From Myxococcales bacterium (GTDB lineage Bacteria; Myxococcota_A; UBA9042; UBA3505), in contig PBVT01000105.1 of assembly GCA_002728755.1 (NCBI GenBank), positions 1 through 44,936 of the forward strand: a DNA stretch of 44,936 nt, given 5' to 3'. Each line of letters begins with the position of its first letter. The stretch's first letter is position 1. The notes below the pieces were generated by a model. It ran no database searches and had not been told where the DNA came from. It was given only the letters and a program-made list of their open reading frames with translations. This document shows positions 19,143 through 27,986 of this stretch, in pieces. A program made the translations under genes and the position numbers.

Positions 19143-20348
19143 TCAATAAACGGCGAGCCCCAGTCCTGCGGAGAACCCACCAGCGGCGGGGGTGCCAGTT
19201 CCAAAAATATTGCCATACCGGGTGTGTCCGGCGCGAAGGGTGAGTCCAAGAGTAGTAGTAAGGTCGAACTCGACGATCGCGCCCATCTCGAGGGTAGAGC
19301 GTTGTAGTGTTTCGTATTCATCATCGCTGGAATTACTTATCACATCTGCATAGGTGTGTGCATTTCCGAAACTTATATAACCACCGAGCTGCGCTGGAGC
19401 ACGCAATGGAAGGAACGCCCGGGCTTGTACTCCATAGCGAAAATCAAAAACGTCGTAGGTGGCGTCGTCCGCCCACACGAAAGACATTTCACCAAGTATC
19501 CCGATGTTATGTGTGGGGAACATACCTAGATTCCACCGAAACATGGGCCCCATAAGATCCGAGCGCCCATGATGGTGTACCTGGCTCGGGCCGGTCTCTA
19601 GAGCCCAGACGAGGCCGACGCGATTCAAGGGGGCTCTGTGAAGCCGGATCAAGCCAGCCCCCTGGGAACCGTAGAGTTCGGCACGTTTCGCTGTGGCGAC
19701 ATCGTCTTCGGTAAGATCGGAGAGGTAGAGCATACGTTCCGAGCCGTCCTGGTCGGTTATATAGAGCGGATGATTGGGATCGACTTCTACCCAGCCGTCA
19801 TAGCGGATGCCCTCTGTAGCGATAAGGCCCACAGTTAAAGCGACTACGGCAACGACTAAGAACACAGCTAATGCTTCACCATCTTCTTTCCCCGATTTGT
19901 CTTTGGATTCCGACTTCTTGGGCTTGGGTTTTGCCGATGTCTTTTTGGGTGGTTTGACCTGTTTTGGCTTATGGTGTCCCGCGAGTCCACGGCGGGGAGG
20001 GCGATCGTAGCCGTAGGAGTACCAGGACCGATGGTGGGAATGAACATGGTCGGGGTAGAAGAACTCCAACCAGGCATCTCCATACCCATAGTCCGCAGTG
20101 TACCGGTAGGTCTCCTCTTCTGGGGGTTGATAGTAGGGTGCCCAGCCGGGTGGGTTGGTCGGGCCTTTGGAGTATCCACGGTCCTGGAGCACTCGAATGT
20201 TTTCCGCCCGCTCGGTATGGGAAAGTTTTGCGATGCGTCGGAGCTCACCGCCGGAGACCTGGTAGCTATTGGATAGACAGCCCGTCAGTAGCGGCAAAAC
20301 CAGAAATGGTGCGAGCAGGATTGTCAGTCTTCGTACGTCTTTAAACAT
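19143..20348 (-). CDS. Large lipoprotein with His/Lys-rich middle, one membrane helix and beta-rich C-terminus
   Basis: 401 residues. Signal peptide ends LLTGC (about Cys24). The order is: a short domain with SGGELRRIAKL; a Tyr/Pro/His-rich stretch (to about 120); a Lys/Pro-rich segment (about 125-155); a strongly hydrophobic helix around AVFLVVAVVALTVGLIA (about 165-182); and a C-terminal domain of alternating strands ending LGLAVY that resembles a small outer-membrane barrel. I recognise no named family. The presence of both a lipid anchor and an internal helix is unusual. It is the first gene of a unit with the phosphatase-like lipoprotein. Confidence 0.75.
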   Translation of the reverse strand: MFKDVRRLTILLAPFLVLPLLTGCLSNSYQVSGGELRRIAKLSHTERAENIRVLQDRGYSKGPTNPPGWAPYYQPPEEETYRYTADYGYGDAWLEFFYPDHVHSHHRSWYSYGYDRPPRRGLAGHHKPKQVKPPKKTSAKPKPKKSESKDKSGKEDGEALAVFLVVAVVALTVGLIATEGIRYDGWVEVDPNHPLYITDQDGSERMLYLSDLTEDDVATAKRAELYGSQGAGLIRLHRAPLNRVGLVWALETGPSQVHHHGRSDLMGPMFRWNLGMFPTHNIGILGEMSFVWADDATYDVFDFRYGVQARAFLPLRAPAQLGGYISFGNAHTYADVISNSSDDEYETLQRSTLEMGAIVEFDLTTTLGLTLRAGHTRYGNIFGTGTPAAGGFSAGLGLAVY

Positions 20349-20569
20349 CGTTCACCCATATGCAGGACGTGGTCCTGACGATCGATTGGACACTTTATTC
20401 ATTCCCACGCCAAATTTCGTACCGGTCGATTCGATTGAATATCAGATTGCGTGGCCATTTCTTTTCGTTAATCCTCTGTCTGGTGATGCAAGTGAAACCC
20501 TTTCAATCGCGATGCGCATATGTTAGGTCTGTGGCGATACGAAAAACTTTCCTCGCATAGAGAACGCCC
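20349..20569. other. Divergent intergenic region between lipoprotein and peroxiredoxin genes
   Basis: This 221-bp AT-richer stretch must hold promoters for both genes. I found no convincing -35/-10 pair, palindrome or RNA structure. An open frame of 66 codons on the plus strand (from 20360) lacks a ribosome site and protein-like composition, and is not called. Confidence 0.5.
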
Positions 20570-21028
20570 ATGTTGAAAATTGGAACGAAAGCCCCGAATT
20601 TCGAGCTGCCCGATGCCGAAGGCCAAACCGTAAGCCTGAGTGACTACAAGGGACGGAAAGTGTTCCTATGGTTTTTTCCAAAGGCGAACACTCCGGGATG
20701 CACCGCGGAAGGCTGCAGCTTGCGAGACGAGTACACTCGTTTCAAGGATAAGGGGATTGAGGTGATCGGTATGAGCGCCGACTCACCAAAGCGCCAAAAG
20801 AAGTTCGTAGAGCGTTATGACTTTCCGTATCCCATGTTATGCGATGAGGAGTTGGGTACTTTGAAAGCATACGATGGGTGGGGGCGAAAGAAGTTCATGG
20901 GCCGTGAATATGACGGCATCCATCGCATCTCCTATCTCATCAATGAGGAAGGAGTGATTGAGCGGGCGTGGAAATCCGTGAAGACCAAGACCCACGGTCC
21001 GGATGTCCTTGAAGAGATTGGCGAATAA
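20570..21028 (+). CDS. bcp: Thioredoxin-dependent peroxiredoxin (BCP/PrxQ type)
   Basis: 152 residues, cytoplasmic. Reduces hydrogen and organic peroxides. The peroxidatic site is KANTPGCTAEGC, with Cys44 peroxidatic and Cys49 as the resolving Cys of the atypical two-Cys BCP/PrxQ class. The length is typical. It is convergent with the superoxide dismutase gene and shares an intergenic hairpin with it. The product of one enzyme (peroxide) is the substrate of the other. Confidence 0.95.
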   Translation: MLKIGTKAPNFELPDAEGQTVSLSDYKGRKVFLWFFPKANTPGCTAEGCSLRDEYTRFKDKGIEVIGMSADSPKRQKKFVERYDFPYPMLCDEELGTLKAYDGWGRKKFMGREYDGIHRISYLINEEGVIERAWKSVKTKTHGPDVLEEIGE

Positions 21029-21040
21029 GCCCAAAAGCAA

Positions 21041-21073
21041 ATGCGGCGTGCCCACAGAGTGAGCACGCCGCAT
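21041..21073 (-). terminator. Perfect 11-bp hairpin between convergent bcp and sodB
   Basis: ATGCGGCGTGC (21041-21051) pairs exactly with GCACGCCGCAT (21063-21073), leaving an 11-nt loop. On the minus strand the stem is followed by TTGCTTTT, which fits an intrinsic terminator for the dismutase transcript. The plus-strand side lacks a U-run but may still protect or end the bcp mRNA. Confidence 0.8.
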
Positions 21074-21097
21074 ATTACATAGAATCGGGAATCGGCT

Positions 21098-21673
21098 TTA
21101 TAGATTCTGTGCCACAAAATCCCAGTTCACCAGATTCCACCAGGCGTCGATATAGCTGGCGCGTGCGTTCCGGTAATCCACGTAGTAGGCGTGTTCCCAG
21201 ACATCACATGTCAGGATTGGTGATGCGCCAGCCTTGAGCGGGCAATCTGCATCATGGGTGTCCATCAGGCGAAGTACTCCACCTTCTTTGACCAACCAGG
21301 CCCAACCAGAGCCGAAATGACCAGCAGCCGATTTCGAGAATTGCTCTTTGAAGTTGCTGACGCTGCCGAAGTTGGCGGTGAGTGCGTCGTGAACGGCACC
21401 TGTAGGTTCGCCACCACCGTTTGGGCTCATACAATTCCAATAGAAGGTGTGGTTGTAGGTCTGCGCCGCGCAGTTATAGACACCACCGGTTCCTCCCTGA
21501 ATCAGGTCTTCCAGTGTGCGACCTGCGAGGGCGGGATCGGCCTCTATGGCTGCGTTGAGCTTGTTCACATATCCCTGGTGGTGTTTGCCATAGTGATATT
21601 CGAGTGTTTCCGCTGATATATGGGGGGCGAGTGCGTCCTTTTCATAAGGCAGGGCAGGAAGCTCAATAGCCAT
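21098..21673 (-). CDS. sodB: Superoxide dismutase, iron type
   Basis: 191 residues, no signal peptide. Converts superoxide to O2 and H2O2 in the cytoplasm. Metal ligands: H27, H75, D157 and H161 (DVWEHAYYVDY). Gln71 just ahead of TYNHTFYWN is the active-site Gln position typical of Fe-SOD, as opposed to the late Gln of Mn-SOD, so iron is favoured. The ATG at 21673 is preceded by AGAGAGGTAATT, a good ribosome site. It is divergent from the dehydratase gene. Confidence 0.95.
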   Translation of the reverse strand: MAIELPALPYEKDALAPHISAETLEYHYGKHHQGYVNKLNAAIEADPALAGRTLEDLIQGGTGGVYNCAAQTYNHTFYWNCMSPNGGGEPTGAVHDALTANFGSVSNFKEQFSKSAAGHFGSGWAWLVKEGGVLRLMDTHDADCPLKAGASPILTCDVWEHAYYVDYRNARASYIDAWWNLVNWDFVAQNL

Positions 21674-21693
21674 AATTACCTCTCTGTGTTTTG

Positions 21694-21713
21694 CGCCACG
21701 AGAACGCGTGGCG
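21694..21713. promoter_or_regulatory. Inverted repeat in the sodB leader
   Basis: CGCCACG (21694-21700) and CGTGGCG (21707-21713) form a perfect 7-bp inverted repeat around a 6-nt loop. It lies between the predicted sodB start of transcription and its ATG. It could be an operator or an RNA hairpin near the 5' end of the mRNA. Confidence 0.45.
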
Positions 21714-21726
21714 TGTGCGAAAGCGG

Positions 21727-21755
21727 ACCATAACAGTATTGATTTACGGGGGCAA
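21727..21755 (-). promoter_or_regulatory. Candidate sodB promoter
   Basis: On the minus strand TTGCCC (21755-21750) and TATGGT (21732-21727) are separated by exactly 17 bp. That predicts transcription starting near 21720, giving a leader of about 47 nt. Each hexamer matches the sigma-70 consensus at four positions. Confidence 0.4.
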
Positions 21756-21850
21756 TACTCCGTCAGTTGAATTCCGGAAGACCAGTAATGATAAAGAGAA
21801 CCGGGTCCGTATAGACGCCTGGACGGATCTGGGGGTAGACTGGCGGCGTT

Positions 21851-22807
21851 ATGGAAAGCTATGCCGTGGATTTGGATGCTATACGGTCTGCACAGCAGCA
21901 GATCGCTGCATACGTACATCAAACACCGGTGCTGACGAGCCGGGCCGTAAACGATATCGCGGGCTGTTCCCTCTATTTCAAATGTGAGAACCTGCAAAAA
22001 GGTGGTGCGTTCAAGATGAGAGGGGCCATGAACGCTGTCCTCTCTTTGTCTAACGACGCCGCCCAAAGAGGGGTCGTTACCCATAGCAGCGGTAATTTTG
22101 CGCAAGCGGTAGCGCTTGCGGCCAATGCGCGTGGGATCCCTGCCCATATTGTCATGCCAGAGAATGCGCCGGCCGTGAAACGACGTGCTGTTGCTGGGTA
22201 CGGTGGCCGTATTGTGCTCTGTGCAGCCAACCTGGCGGCTCGTGAAGAGACTGCGGCGAAGGTGCAGGATGAAACCGGAGCTACCTTTCTCCACCCATAC
22301 GATCAACCCGAAGTGATCGCGGGGCAAGGGACTGTCGCCCTCGAGTTGGTGCAACAACTGGAGTCCTTTGACGCGGTTGTTGTGCCCATTGGTGGTGGTG
22401 GATTGATTTCCGGGATCACGCTAGCTCTACGAGAGCTTCGGCCGGAGGTCCCAGTGTTTGGAGCAGAGCCGGTCGGTGCAGACGATGCGTATCGATCGAA
22501 ATTGGCCGGGGAGCGCATACCGCAGACCTCACCCGATACAATTGCGGATGGGCTTCTCACGAGTCTCGGGGAGTATACCTGGCCGGTAATTCGTGATCTG
22601 GTACACGAGATTGTCTGTGTGACAGATGAAGAAATTATCGCGGCCATGCGGATCATCTGGGAGAGAATGAAGATAATCGTAGAGCCGAGCTCGGCGACCG
22701 TTCTCGCGGCAGTTCTTAATCGTTCCCTGGCGGATCGAATGGACGGGAAGAATGTGGCTCTTGTAATCAGTGGCGGCAACGTGGATCTAGGCCGACTCCC
22801 ATTCTAG
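21851..22807 (+). CDS. PLP-dependent serine racemase / threonine dehydratase-type enzyme
   Basis: 318 residues, fold-type II PLP enzyme. Schiff-base Lys55 lies in GGAFKMRGA. Other family marks are SSGN at 79-82 (SSGNFAQ), the phosphate-binding GGGGLISG loop and SGGNVD near the end. There is no C-terminal ACT domain, so it is the short catabolic/serine racemase-like kind rather than allosteric IlvA. Sequence alone does not separate racemase from dehydratase. A glutathione transferase gene follows 42 bp downstream. Confidence 0.9.
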   Translation: MESYAVDLDAIRSAQQQIAAYVHQTPVLTSRAVNDIAGCSLYFKCENLQKGGAFKMRGAMNAVLSLSNDAAQRGVVTHSSGNFAQAVALAANARGIPAHIVMPENAPAVKRRAVAGYGGRIVLCAANLAAREETAAKVQDETGATFLHPYDQPEVIAGQGTVALELVQQLESFDAVVVPIGGGGLISGITLALRELRPEVPVFGAEPVGADDAYRSKLAGERIPQTSPDTIADGLLTSLGEYTWPVIRDLVHEIVCVTDEEIIAAMRIIWERMKIIVEPSSATVLAAVLNRSLADRMDGKNVALVISGGNVDLGRLPF

Positions 22808-22849
22808 GTGTAGCCTATAGGTCCCGACCACAAAGACGAGGTAGTTGAG

Positions 22850-23440
22850 ATGAAGCTGTATTGGTTCTGGTCGACCAACCCACAGAAAGTTCGTTGGGCG
22901 TTGGAGGAGCTTGAGCTGAGCTACGACCTGGTAGAGGTCGATCTTGTGAAAAGGGAGAATAAGCAAGACTGGTTTCGCGCGATCTCTCCTCGATGCGTGG
23001 TTCCGGCGCTTGAATTGGACGACGTCGTTTTATGGGAGTCGGACGCTATATTGACCTATCTCGGAGAGAATTTCGGTTCCTTATGGCCTTCGGAGCCCCA
23101 AGGGAAAGCAAAGGCCTTTCGCCTGATGTTTCTCGAGGCTGCCGCGTTTCAAGACCCTGCCAGCACCCACTTTTTCAACCGAGTGGTATTACCATCCATT
23201 GGAAAGGAAGGGGATTCGGAGCGAGTCGCGAAGGCGGCAAAGAAGCTACGCCCAATTCTCTCGGTGTTGGTGGAGGAGCTGGGAGACCAGGACTATATCC
23301 TGGGAGATTTCAGTCTCGTGGATTGCGCTTTTGGGCCCTGGTTGTCCAGCATTGATCTGGATGATTTTCCTACCCTGGCAGCGTGGAGGGACCGTCTTCG
23401 ATCTCGCCCCGCGTTTCTTCGTTGTGATTTTCGGTACTAG
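22850..23440 (+). CDS. Glutathione S-transferase family protein
   Basis: 196 residues. Thioredoxin-like N-terminal domain (KLYWFWSTNPQKVRWAL, then a VPALEL cis-Pro loop and WESDAILTYLGE) followed by an all-helical domain with the YILGDFSLVDC N-capping motif. The catalytic residue is probably Ser8 or Thr9 (WSTNP). The substrate is unknown. It likely shares a transcript with the upstream PLP enzyme. A ribosome site (GAGGTAGTTGAG) precedes the ATG. Confidence 0.9.
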   Translation: MKLYWFWSTNPQKVRWALEELELSYDLVEVDLVKRENKQDWFRAISPRCVVPALELDDVVLWESDAILTYLGENFGSLWPSEPQGKAKAFRLMFLEAAAFQDPASTHFFNRVVLPSIGKEGDSERVAKAAKKLRPILSVLVEELGDQDYILGDFSLVDCAFGPWLSSIDLDDFPTLAAWRDRLRSRPAFLRCDFRY

Positions 23441-23485
23441 CCGACGTACAATATGTGGGCCTCTATGTGGCTAAATGGACGACCT

Positions 23486-25174
23486 ATGAGACTTTTTGAA
23501 TTACATGTCGCATTTCGGGTTTGTTCCGTGCTGTTCGCGGTTGGCAGTCTTATGGCCTGCGGGGGCGCGGTGGATGGACCCGTTACGGACCAGGGCGTAG
23601 ATGTTGTTGATGGTTTTGCTGGCGACGGGGGCGAGACCTCGGCGCCCGATGTTCCCGCGGATGCGCCTGTAGAGGTGGCAGATGCCGACGTGGACCTGGG
23701 AGACACTGACATCGAAGAGCTCAAGGATTGGGGCGAAGATCAAGGGCAAGATTCCGATTCGACGTTGGTGGACCCAGATACCGCAGATACTGGAAGCCCG
23801 TCGGATTTGATGGACGTCGATACGGGTGGGAATGAGCCCGACGTTTTGTTGAGCGATAGTGCCGATACCGGGGAACCAGATGTGGTCGTCGTGGATGCCA
23901 CACCACCGGCCGATTTGCCCAGCGATGCGGGTGGGGATGCGATTGGCAACGGAGACGGAGACGTGCTGGAGCCGGACTCCGCGGATACCGGGGAGGCCGC
24001 CATAGAAACATACGAGCGCACCGTTCATTTTTCGGAGGCGGGCCTGGCGGATGGAGAATTTGCGACCCTGTTCACCCAGGTGATCTCGTTACCCCCGGAC
24101 TTTGAGACCGTTGAGGCGCAAATTGCCATTCGCGGGGATCTGGACGCATTTCCCATGGCGTTCATGGCCTTATTGGTCGAGCAGGAGGATGGCGTCTCGC
24201 AATGTGGTGATCTGGCGGGGCTACCCCAGAAGCCAAATAATATTCTAGATGATGTGTACCGGGTAGCCTTCCCTCGGCCCGAGAATCTTGATCCGAGCTC
24301 GATCTATTTCCCCCCAGCCCCGCCCTATGATTATCAACCGATTCCTTGCCAGGAAGCCTTTCAGGGTAAGACGGAGATCATCATCGGTATCGTTGTAGCC
24401 GGAATCTATCCCCCAGGGTTGGTTGGAAACCAGGGCCCCAGTGCGTGCGGAGGGGAGGGGTGCCCGAATGATGCCATTGTGAAGCTTCGCTTTCTGCCCG
24501 GTGCCGGCGAAACAGAGGTGTGTGATGGGGAAGAGGTCGGTGAATGCGTTTGTTCCGATGGCACCTATGGTTCACAAATCTGTGTCGATGGTTTGTGGGG
24601 GGAATGTGCCTGTGAGACCGGTCCTGTAGAGCCCGCCTGTACGCCAGGGATGGTAGAGTCCTGCCTATGTGATGACGGACTCCCGGGTGCCCGGGTATGC
24701 AATGCAGGTGTCTGGGATCCCTGCCAATGCACCCCAGGCTCGAACGGGAGTTGCAATGCACCCCAGGCCTTTTCCATTGGCCCGGACCATCCACAGGTGG
24801 TCTTGTCCAACCCAGCGACTGCTTTGCACGCTGTACCCTGGCCACCCTTCGAATTGGCGTGCCCAACAAGTAAACCGCCCTTTGCTCTCGAATATTATTA
24901 CGAGATGTCTGTGACATCACCGGGGAATATCTCGGTTACCTACGAGGCGATACCGGAACCGTGGGAGATTAATCAGTTCTGGATCGATATGTTGCAATCG
25001 TGCACAACTCCCTATCAATGTAATCAGTCCTACCAGCCCCTGGAGGGATATGCCGATGTGGGCCAATATATCATTGGCTTGACCCTGGCGCCCCTACAAG
25101 AGATCTTTATCCCGGAGCAGGATTGGTGGAACTTTGCCATCACTGTTACCTGGTCGGAAGCCACGCCACCCTGA
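23486..25174 (+). CDS. Stalked lipoprotein with small Cys modules
   Basis: 562 residues from the ATG at 23486; ATGs at 23453 and 23465 are possible but give a worse signal peptide. The signal peptide ends SLMACGG. An Asp/Val/Thr/Gly-rich stalk with imperfect DTG repeats follows to about 180. Then comes a beta-rich domain (about 185-345) and two Cys modules (CVCSDGTYGSQIC...WGECAC and CLCDDGLPGARVC...WDPCQC). The end is a second beta-rich domain. The module is shared with the lipoprotein at 8247-9311. Function unknown. The DUF2237 gene begins 14 bp downstream. Confidence 0.82.
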   Translation: MRLFELHVAFRVCSVLFAVGSLMACGGAVDGPVTDQGVDVVDGFAGDGGETSAPDVPADAPVEVADADVDLGDTDIEELKDWGEDQGQDSDSTLVDPDTADTGSPSDLMDVDTGGNEPDVLLSDSADTGEPDVVVVDATPPADLPSDAGGDAIGNGDGDVLEPDSADTGEAAIETYERTVHFSEAGLADGEFATLFTQVISLPPDFETVEAQIAIRGDLDAFPMAFMALLVEQEDGVSQCGDLAGLPQKPNNILDDVYRVAFPRPENLDPSSIYFPPAPPYDYQPIPCQEAFQGKTEIIIGIVVAGIYPPGLVGNQGPSACGGEGCPNDAIVKLRFLPGAGETEVCDGEEVGECVCSDGTYGSQICVDGLWGECACETGPVEPACTPGMVESCLCDDGLPGARVCNAGVWDPCQCTPGSNGSCNAPQAFSIGPDHPQVVLSNPATALHAVPWPPFELACPTSKPPFALEYYYEMSVTSPGNISVTYEAIPEPWEINQFWIDMLQSCTTPYQCNQSYQPLEGYADVGQYIIGLTLAPLQEIFIPEQDWWNFAITVTWSEATPP

Positions 25175-25188
25175 GGGCAGGAGAAGAA

Positions 25189-25575
25189 ATGATTGAAGTA
25201 CATCCCGATGAGATGAATGTCCTTGGCGACCGCATGAAGCCGTGCTCTATGGATCCCTTAACGGGATTTTATCGCGATGGTTGTTGTACCACGGGTAAAG
25301 AGGATGTGGGCGCGCATACGGTCTGTGTGATCATGTCGGACGAGTTCCTGGCATTCAGTGCCTTCGTTGGAAATGATCTGAGTACACCCGTAGCAGCGAT
25401 GGGTTTCCCGGGGTTAAAGGCGGGAGATCAGTGGTGTCTGTGCGCGTTGCGGTGGAAGCAGGCTCTGGAGGCGGGCATGGCTCCTCCCGTCGTATTAGAG
25501 AGCACTCATATGAGCACATTACATTATGTCTCATTAGAAGAGTTGCTCCGGCACGCAACGATAAGCAAACACTAA
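25189..25575 (+). CDS. DUF2237 family protein
   Basis: 128 residues, cytoplasmic. Matches the conserved DUF2237 pattern from start to end: NVLG, PCSMDPLTGFYRDGCC, DVGAHTVC, FSAFVGNDLSTP, FPGLKAGDQWCLCALRW and a late ESTH. Several conserved Cys and His suggest a metal or redox site, but no function is known. AGGAG lies 5 nt before the ATG. Its TAA overlaps the stop of the convergent GH92 gene by 4 bp. Confidence 0.92.
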   Translation: MIEVHPDEMNVLGDRMKPCSMDPLTGFYRDGCCTTGKEDVGAHTVCVIMSDEFLAFSAFVGNDLSTPVAAMGFPGLKAGDQWCLCALRWKQALEAGMAPPVVLESTHMSTLHYVSLEELLRHATISKH

Positions 25576-27986
25576 TCGTCGTTTGTATCGAAAACGTCTA
25601 CACCCCAGGACGAGGCTTTCGGACCCATCTGGAAGCGGAGAACTCCCCCCTGGGCGATGTCAGCGTGGGTAAACCAGGGTTTCGAAAGAAGAATGCCGTT
25701 CAAATGAACCGACTGTACGTAGACGTTCTCGTCGGAGAGGTCTACGGCCTCTACCTGCAAAACACCGCCCGATAGATGTAGATCAATACGGGGAAAGAGC
25801 GGGGCTCCAATGAGGTATTGTTGGCTTCCCGCTACAGGGTAGAAACCCATCGCAGTGAATACATACCAGGCGCCCAGAGTGCCCGCGTCGTCATTGCCAG
25901 GGATTCCTGTGTCTGACGTATTGTACAGGGTATCTGCGATCCAACGAAGCCACCACTGGGTACGATCGGGTCGTCCAGCCTGCAAGAAGAGGTAGGCTGC
26001 ATGAATATCGGGTTCGTTTCCATGCCAGTAATGGCCGGGGTAATTGAACGACCACCAGAAGTTCTCCTGGCTCTCGAACGGTGGAAGAGCGTCGTGTTCG
26101 TCGACGGCACCCTGGAAGAAACTCTCCAAACGACTGACCAGGATCTGTGGCGATCCCATCAACTCCATCAAGCCTTCCATATCATGAGGGACCAGCCAGA
26201 CGTAGTGGAGTGCGCTGCCCTCCGTATAGGCGCCCCCCAACATCGGAGGTATGACGCTATCTGGATTGAAATCTTCGAGCCAGTCTCCGTTCGCGTGGCG
26301 CGGTCGAAAAAATCCACCACTCTCCGTGTCCCATAGATTACGATAGTTCTGGGCTCGAATACCGAACCGCTCCGCATCCTCGGTATGTCCAAGAGCTGCA
26401 GCGAGGTTGCTGATCGCGGCATCGTTGATGCTGAATTCCAGCGTACGGGAGACCGATTCGTGGACCACGTCGTCGGGTACGTAACCGAGCGCAAGATATT
26501 CGGCCAGGCCCACTCGTCCATCATAGATGTGTTCCTCGGGGACCACCTGGTCGGCGCTCCGTAGTATGGCGTCATAGGCGTTGTCTATATCGATATCCGT
26601 GATGCCTTTGAGATAGGTGTCGGCGATCACTACATCGGCACCACTGCCAATCATGACATTCGAGTAGCCTGCCGCGAGCGGCCACCGTGGAAGATACCCT
26701 CCCTGTTCAGCCATCTTCACGAGAGAATGAATCATATCTCTCTGGTTGTCGGGGGCGATGAGGGTGAGAAGGGGATGAGTGATCCGATAGGTGTCCCATA
26801 AGGAGAAGTTGGTGTAGTAGTCGTAGCTCCCGTTGGTTTGATGAATTTCCCCATCGAAGCCTCGGTAGGATCCATCCACATCACTGAATAGATTGGGCAT
26901 CAATAAGGTATGGTATAGGGAAGTCGCCATGATGATTTGTCGCTCTTCACTGGCACCCTCAAACCGTACCGCCGACATGGCTTCATTCCAGGCTTTCGTC
27001 GCCTGCTCGTGGACCGTATAGAACGTCTCGCCGGCCAACTCAGCTTCCAGGTTCTTCCATGCCTGCTCCACGCTGCTGTAGGAAATGGCTACTTTGAGTT
27101 CCACTGGCTCTTCCGTGGATATCTCCACTTCAAACCACGCGCCCACATCGGCACCATTTTGCTGCATTATCTCGGTATGTAGAGAGTGATCCGTCCATGT
27201 GCCATGGCTCAGGGATGACCGGTCGAGACGGGCTGCAAAGTACGTCTCGACACCTCCAGACACTTTTGAAAATTCGTTCGTGCTGATGGCCCACCCCTGG
27301 AGCTCGGTGCTCGAGAGAATTGTGATGCCTCCATCATGCACCTCTCCCAGGGGGATGGAGTGCCCGATATCTACAAGGATAGAGATGGTTTGGTCTTCGG
27401 TCAGACCCATGATGCGGTGGATAGCACCACGGGGTGAAGCCGTAAGCTCCACCCGAACCTGCGGTTCATCCAATACAACCGAGAAATAGCCGGGCGATGC
27501 TTCCGCGTCCTGAAAGGTTGAGGCATACCCCGTCTTTAAGGTTTCTTCGGTTATTTTGCCGGCGATAGGCATGAATCCAATAACCCCGAGATCAGGGATT
27601 CCCGTGCCGTGTAGGTGGGTATGGCTGAAGGCGTCGATATGTGTGTCTTCTGCGTGGTATCCGCTACAGTGATTCCAGGCCCAGGCGATCAGCTCATCTG
27701 GTGATGAAGAGTCCGGACCGGCTTGTACCATTCCAAACGGTGTGGTTGCCCCCACAAATACATTTCCTGCCCACCAACCACCGCGGCCGGCACTTCCGAT
27801 GAAGGGGTCGACAAGATCAACGATATCTTGTGTTTCAACGGGAGCGAGCTCGGTTCCAGTACTGTCCCCAGAAGTATCGGCGCTCTTCACCCCGGTGCCA
27901 CATCCCAGAGACCAACATACAATGCTGATCAAGAGGCTCGTGAAGAGCCGTTGTCGTATGGCCGGACGCCCGATCGCGAAATTCAT
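25572..27986 (-). CDS. GH92 family alpha-mannosidase lipoprotein
   Basis: 804 residues. Signal peptide ends WSLGC (about Cys29). The protein follows GH92: DLVDPFIGSAGRGG, GATTPFGMVQAGPDS, the YHAEDTHIDAFSHTHLHG block, the middle (alpha/alpha)6 domain with FSLWDTYRITHPL, and the catalytic-region GNEPDIHAAYLF. GH92 enzymes are Ca2+-dependent, inverting exo-mannosidases, mostly alpha-1,2. It probably trims mannans or N-glycans at the cell surface. Its start overlaps the end of the SMP-30-like gene (ATGA), so the two are translationally coupled. Confidence 0.93.
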   Translation of the reverse strand: MNFAIGRPAIRQRLFTSLLISIVCWSLGCGTGVKSADTSGDSTGTELAPVETQDIVDLVDPFIGSAGRGGWWAGNVFVGATTPFGMVQAGPDSSSPDELIAWAWNHCSGYHAEDTHIDAFSHTHLHGTGIPDLGVIGFMPIAGKITEETLKTGYASTFQDAEASPGYFSVVLDEPQVRVELTASPRGAIHRIMGLTEDQTISILVDIGHSIPLGEVHDGGITILSSTELQGWAISTNEFSKVSGGVETYFAARLDRSSLSHGTWTDHSLHTEIMQQNGADVGAWFEVEISTEEPVELKVAISYSSVEQAWKNLEAELAGETFYTVHEQATKAWNEAMSAVRFEGASEERQIIMATSLYHTLLMPNLFSDVDGSYRGFDGEIHQTNGSYDYYTNFSLWDTYRITHPLLTLIAPDNQRDMIHSLVKMAEQGGYLPRWPLAAGYSNVMIGSGADVVIADTYLKGITDIDIDNAYDAILRSADQVVPEEHIYDGRVGLAEYLALGYVPDDVVHESVSRTLEFSINDAAISNLAAALGHTEDAERFGIRAQNYRNLWDTESGGFFRPRHANGDWLEDFNPDSVIPPMLGGAYTEGSALHYVWLVPHDMEGLMELMGSPQILVSRLESFFQGAVDEHDALPPFESQENFWWSFNYPGHYWHGNEPDIHAAYLFLQAGRPDRTQWWLRWIADTLYNTSDTGIPGNDDAGTLGAWYVFTAMGFYPVAGSQQYLIGAPLFPRIDLHLSGGVLQVEAVDLSDENVYVQSVHLNGILLSKPWFTHADIAQGGVLRFQMGPKASSWGVDVFDTNDD

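Noticed and set aside
20570-21028. Possible selenocysteine peroxiredoxin because selD is present
   Set aside because: The active site is encoded by ordinary Cys codons (TGC) with no in-frame TGA.
21674-22357. 228-residue upstream extension of superoxide dismutase
   Set aside because: It lies antisense to the PLP enzyme gene, and Fe-SOD starts at MAIELPALPY.
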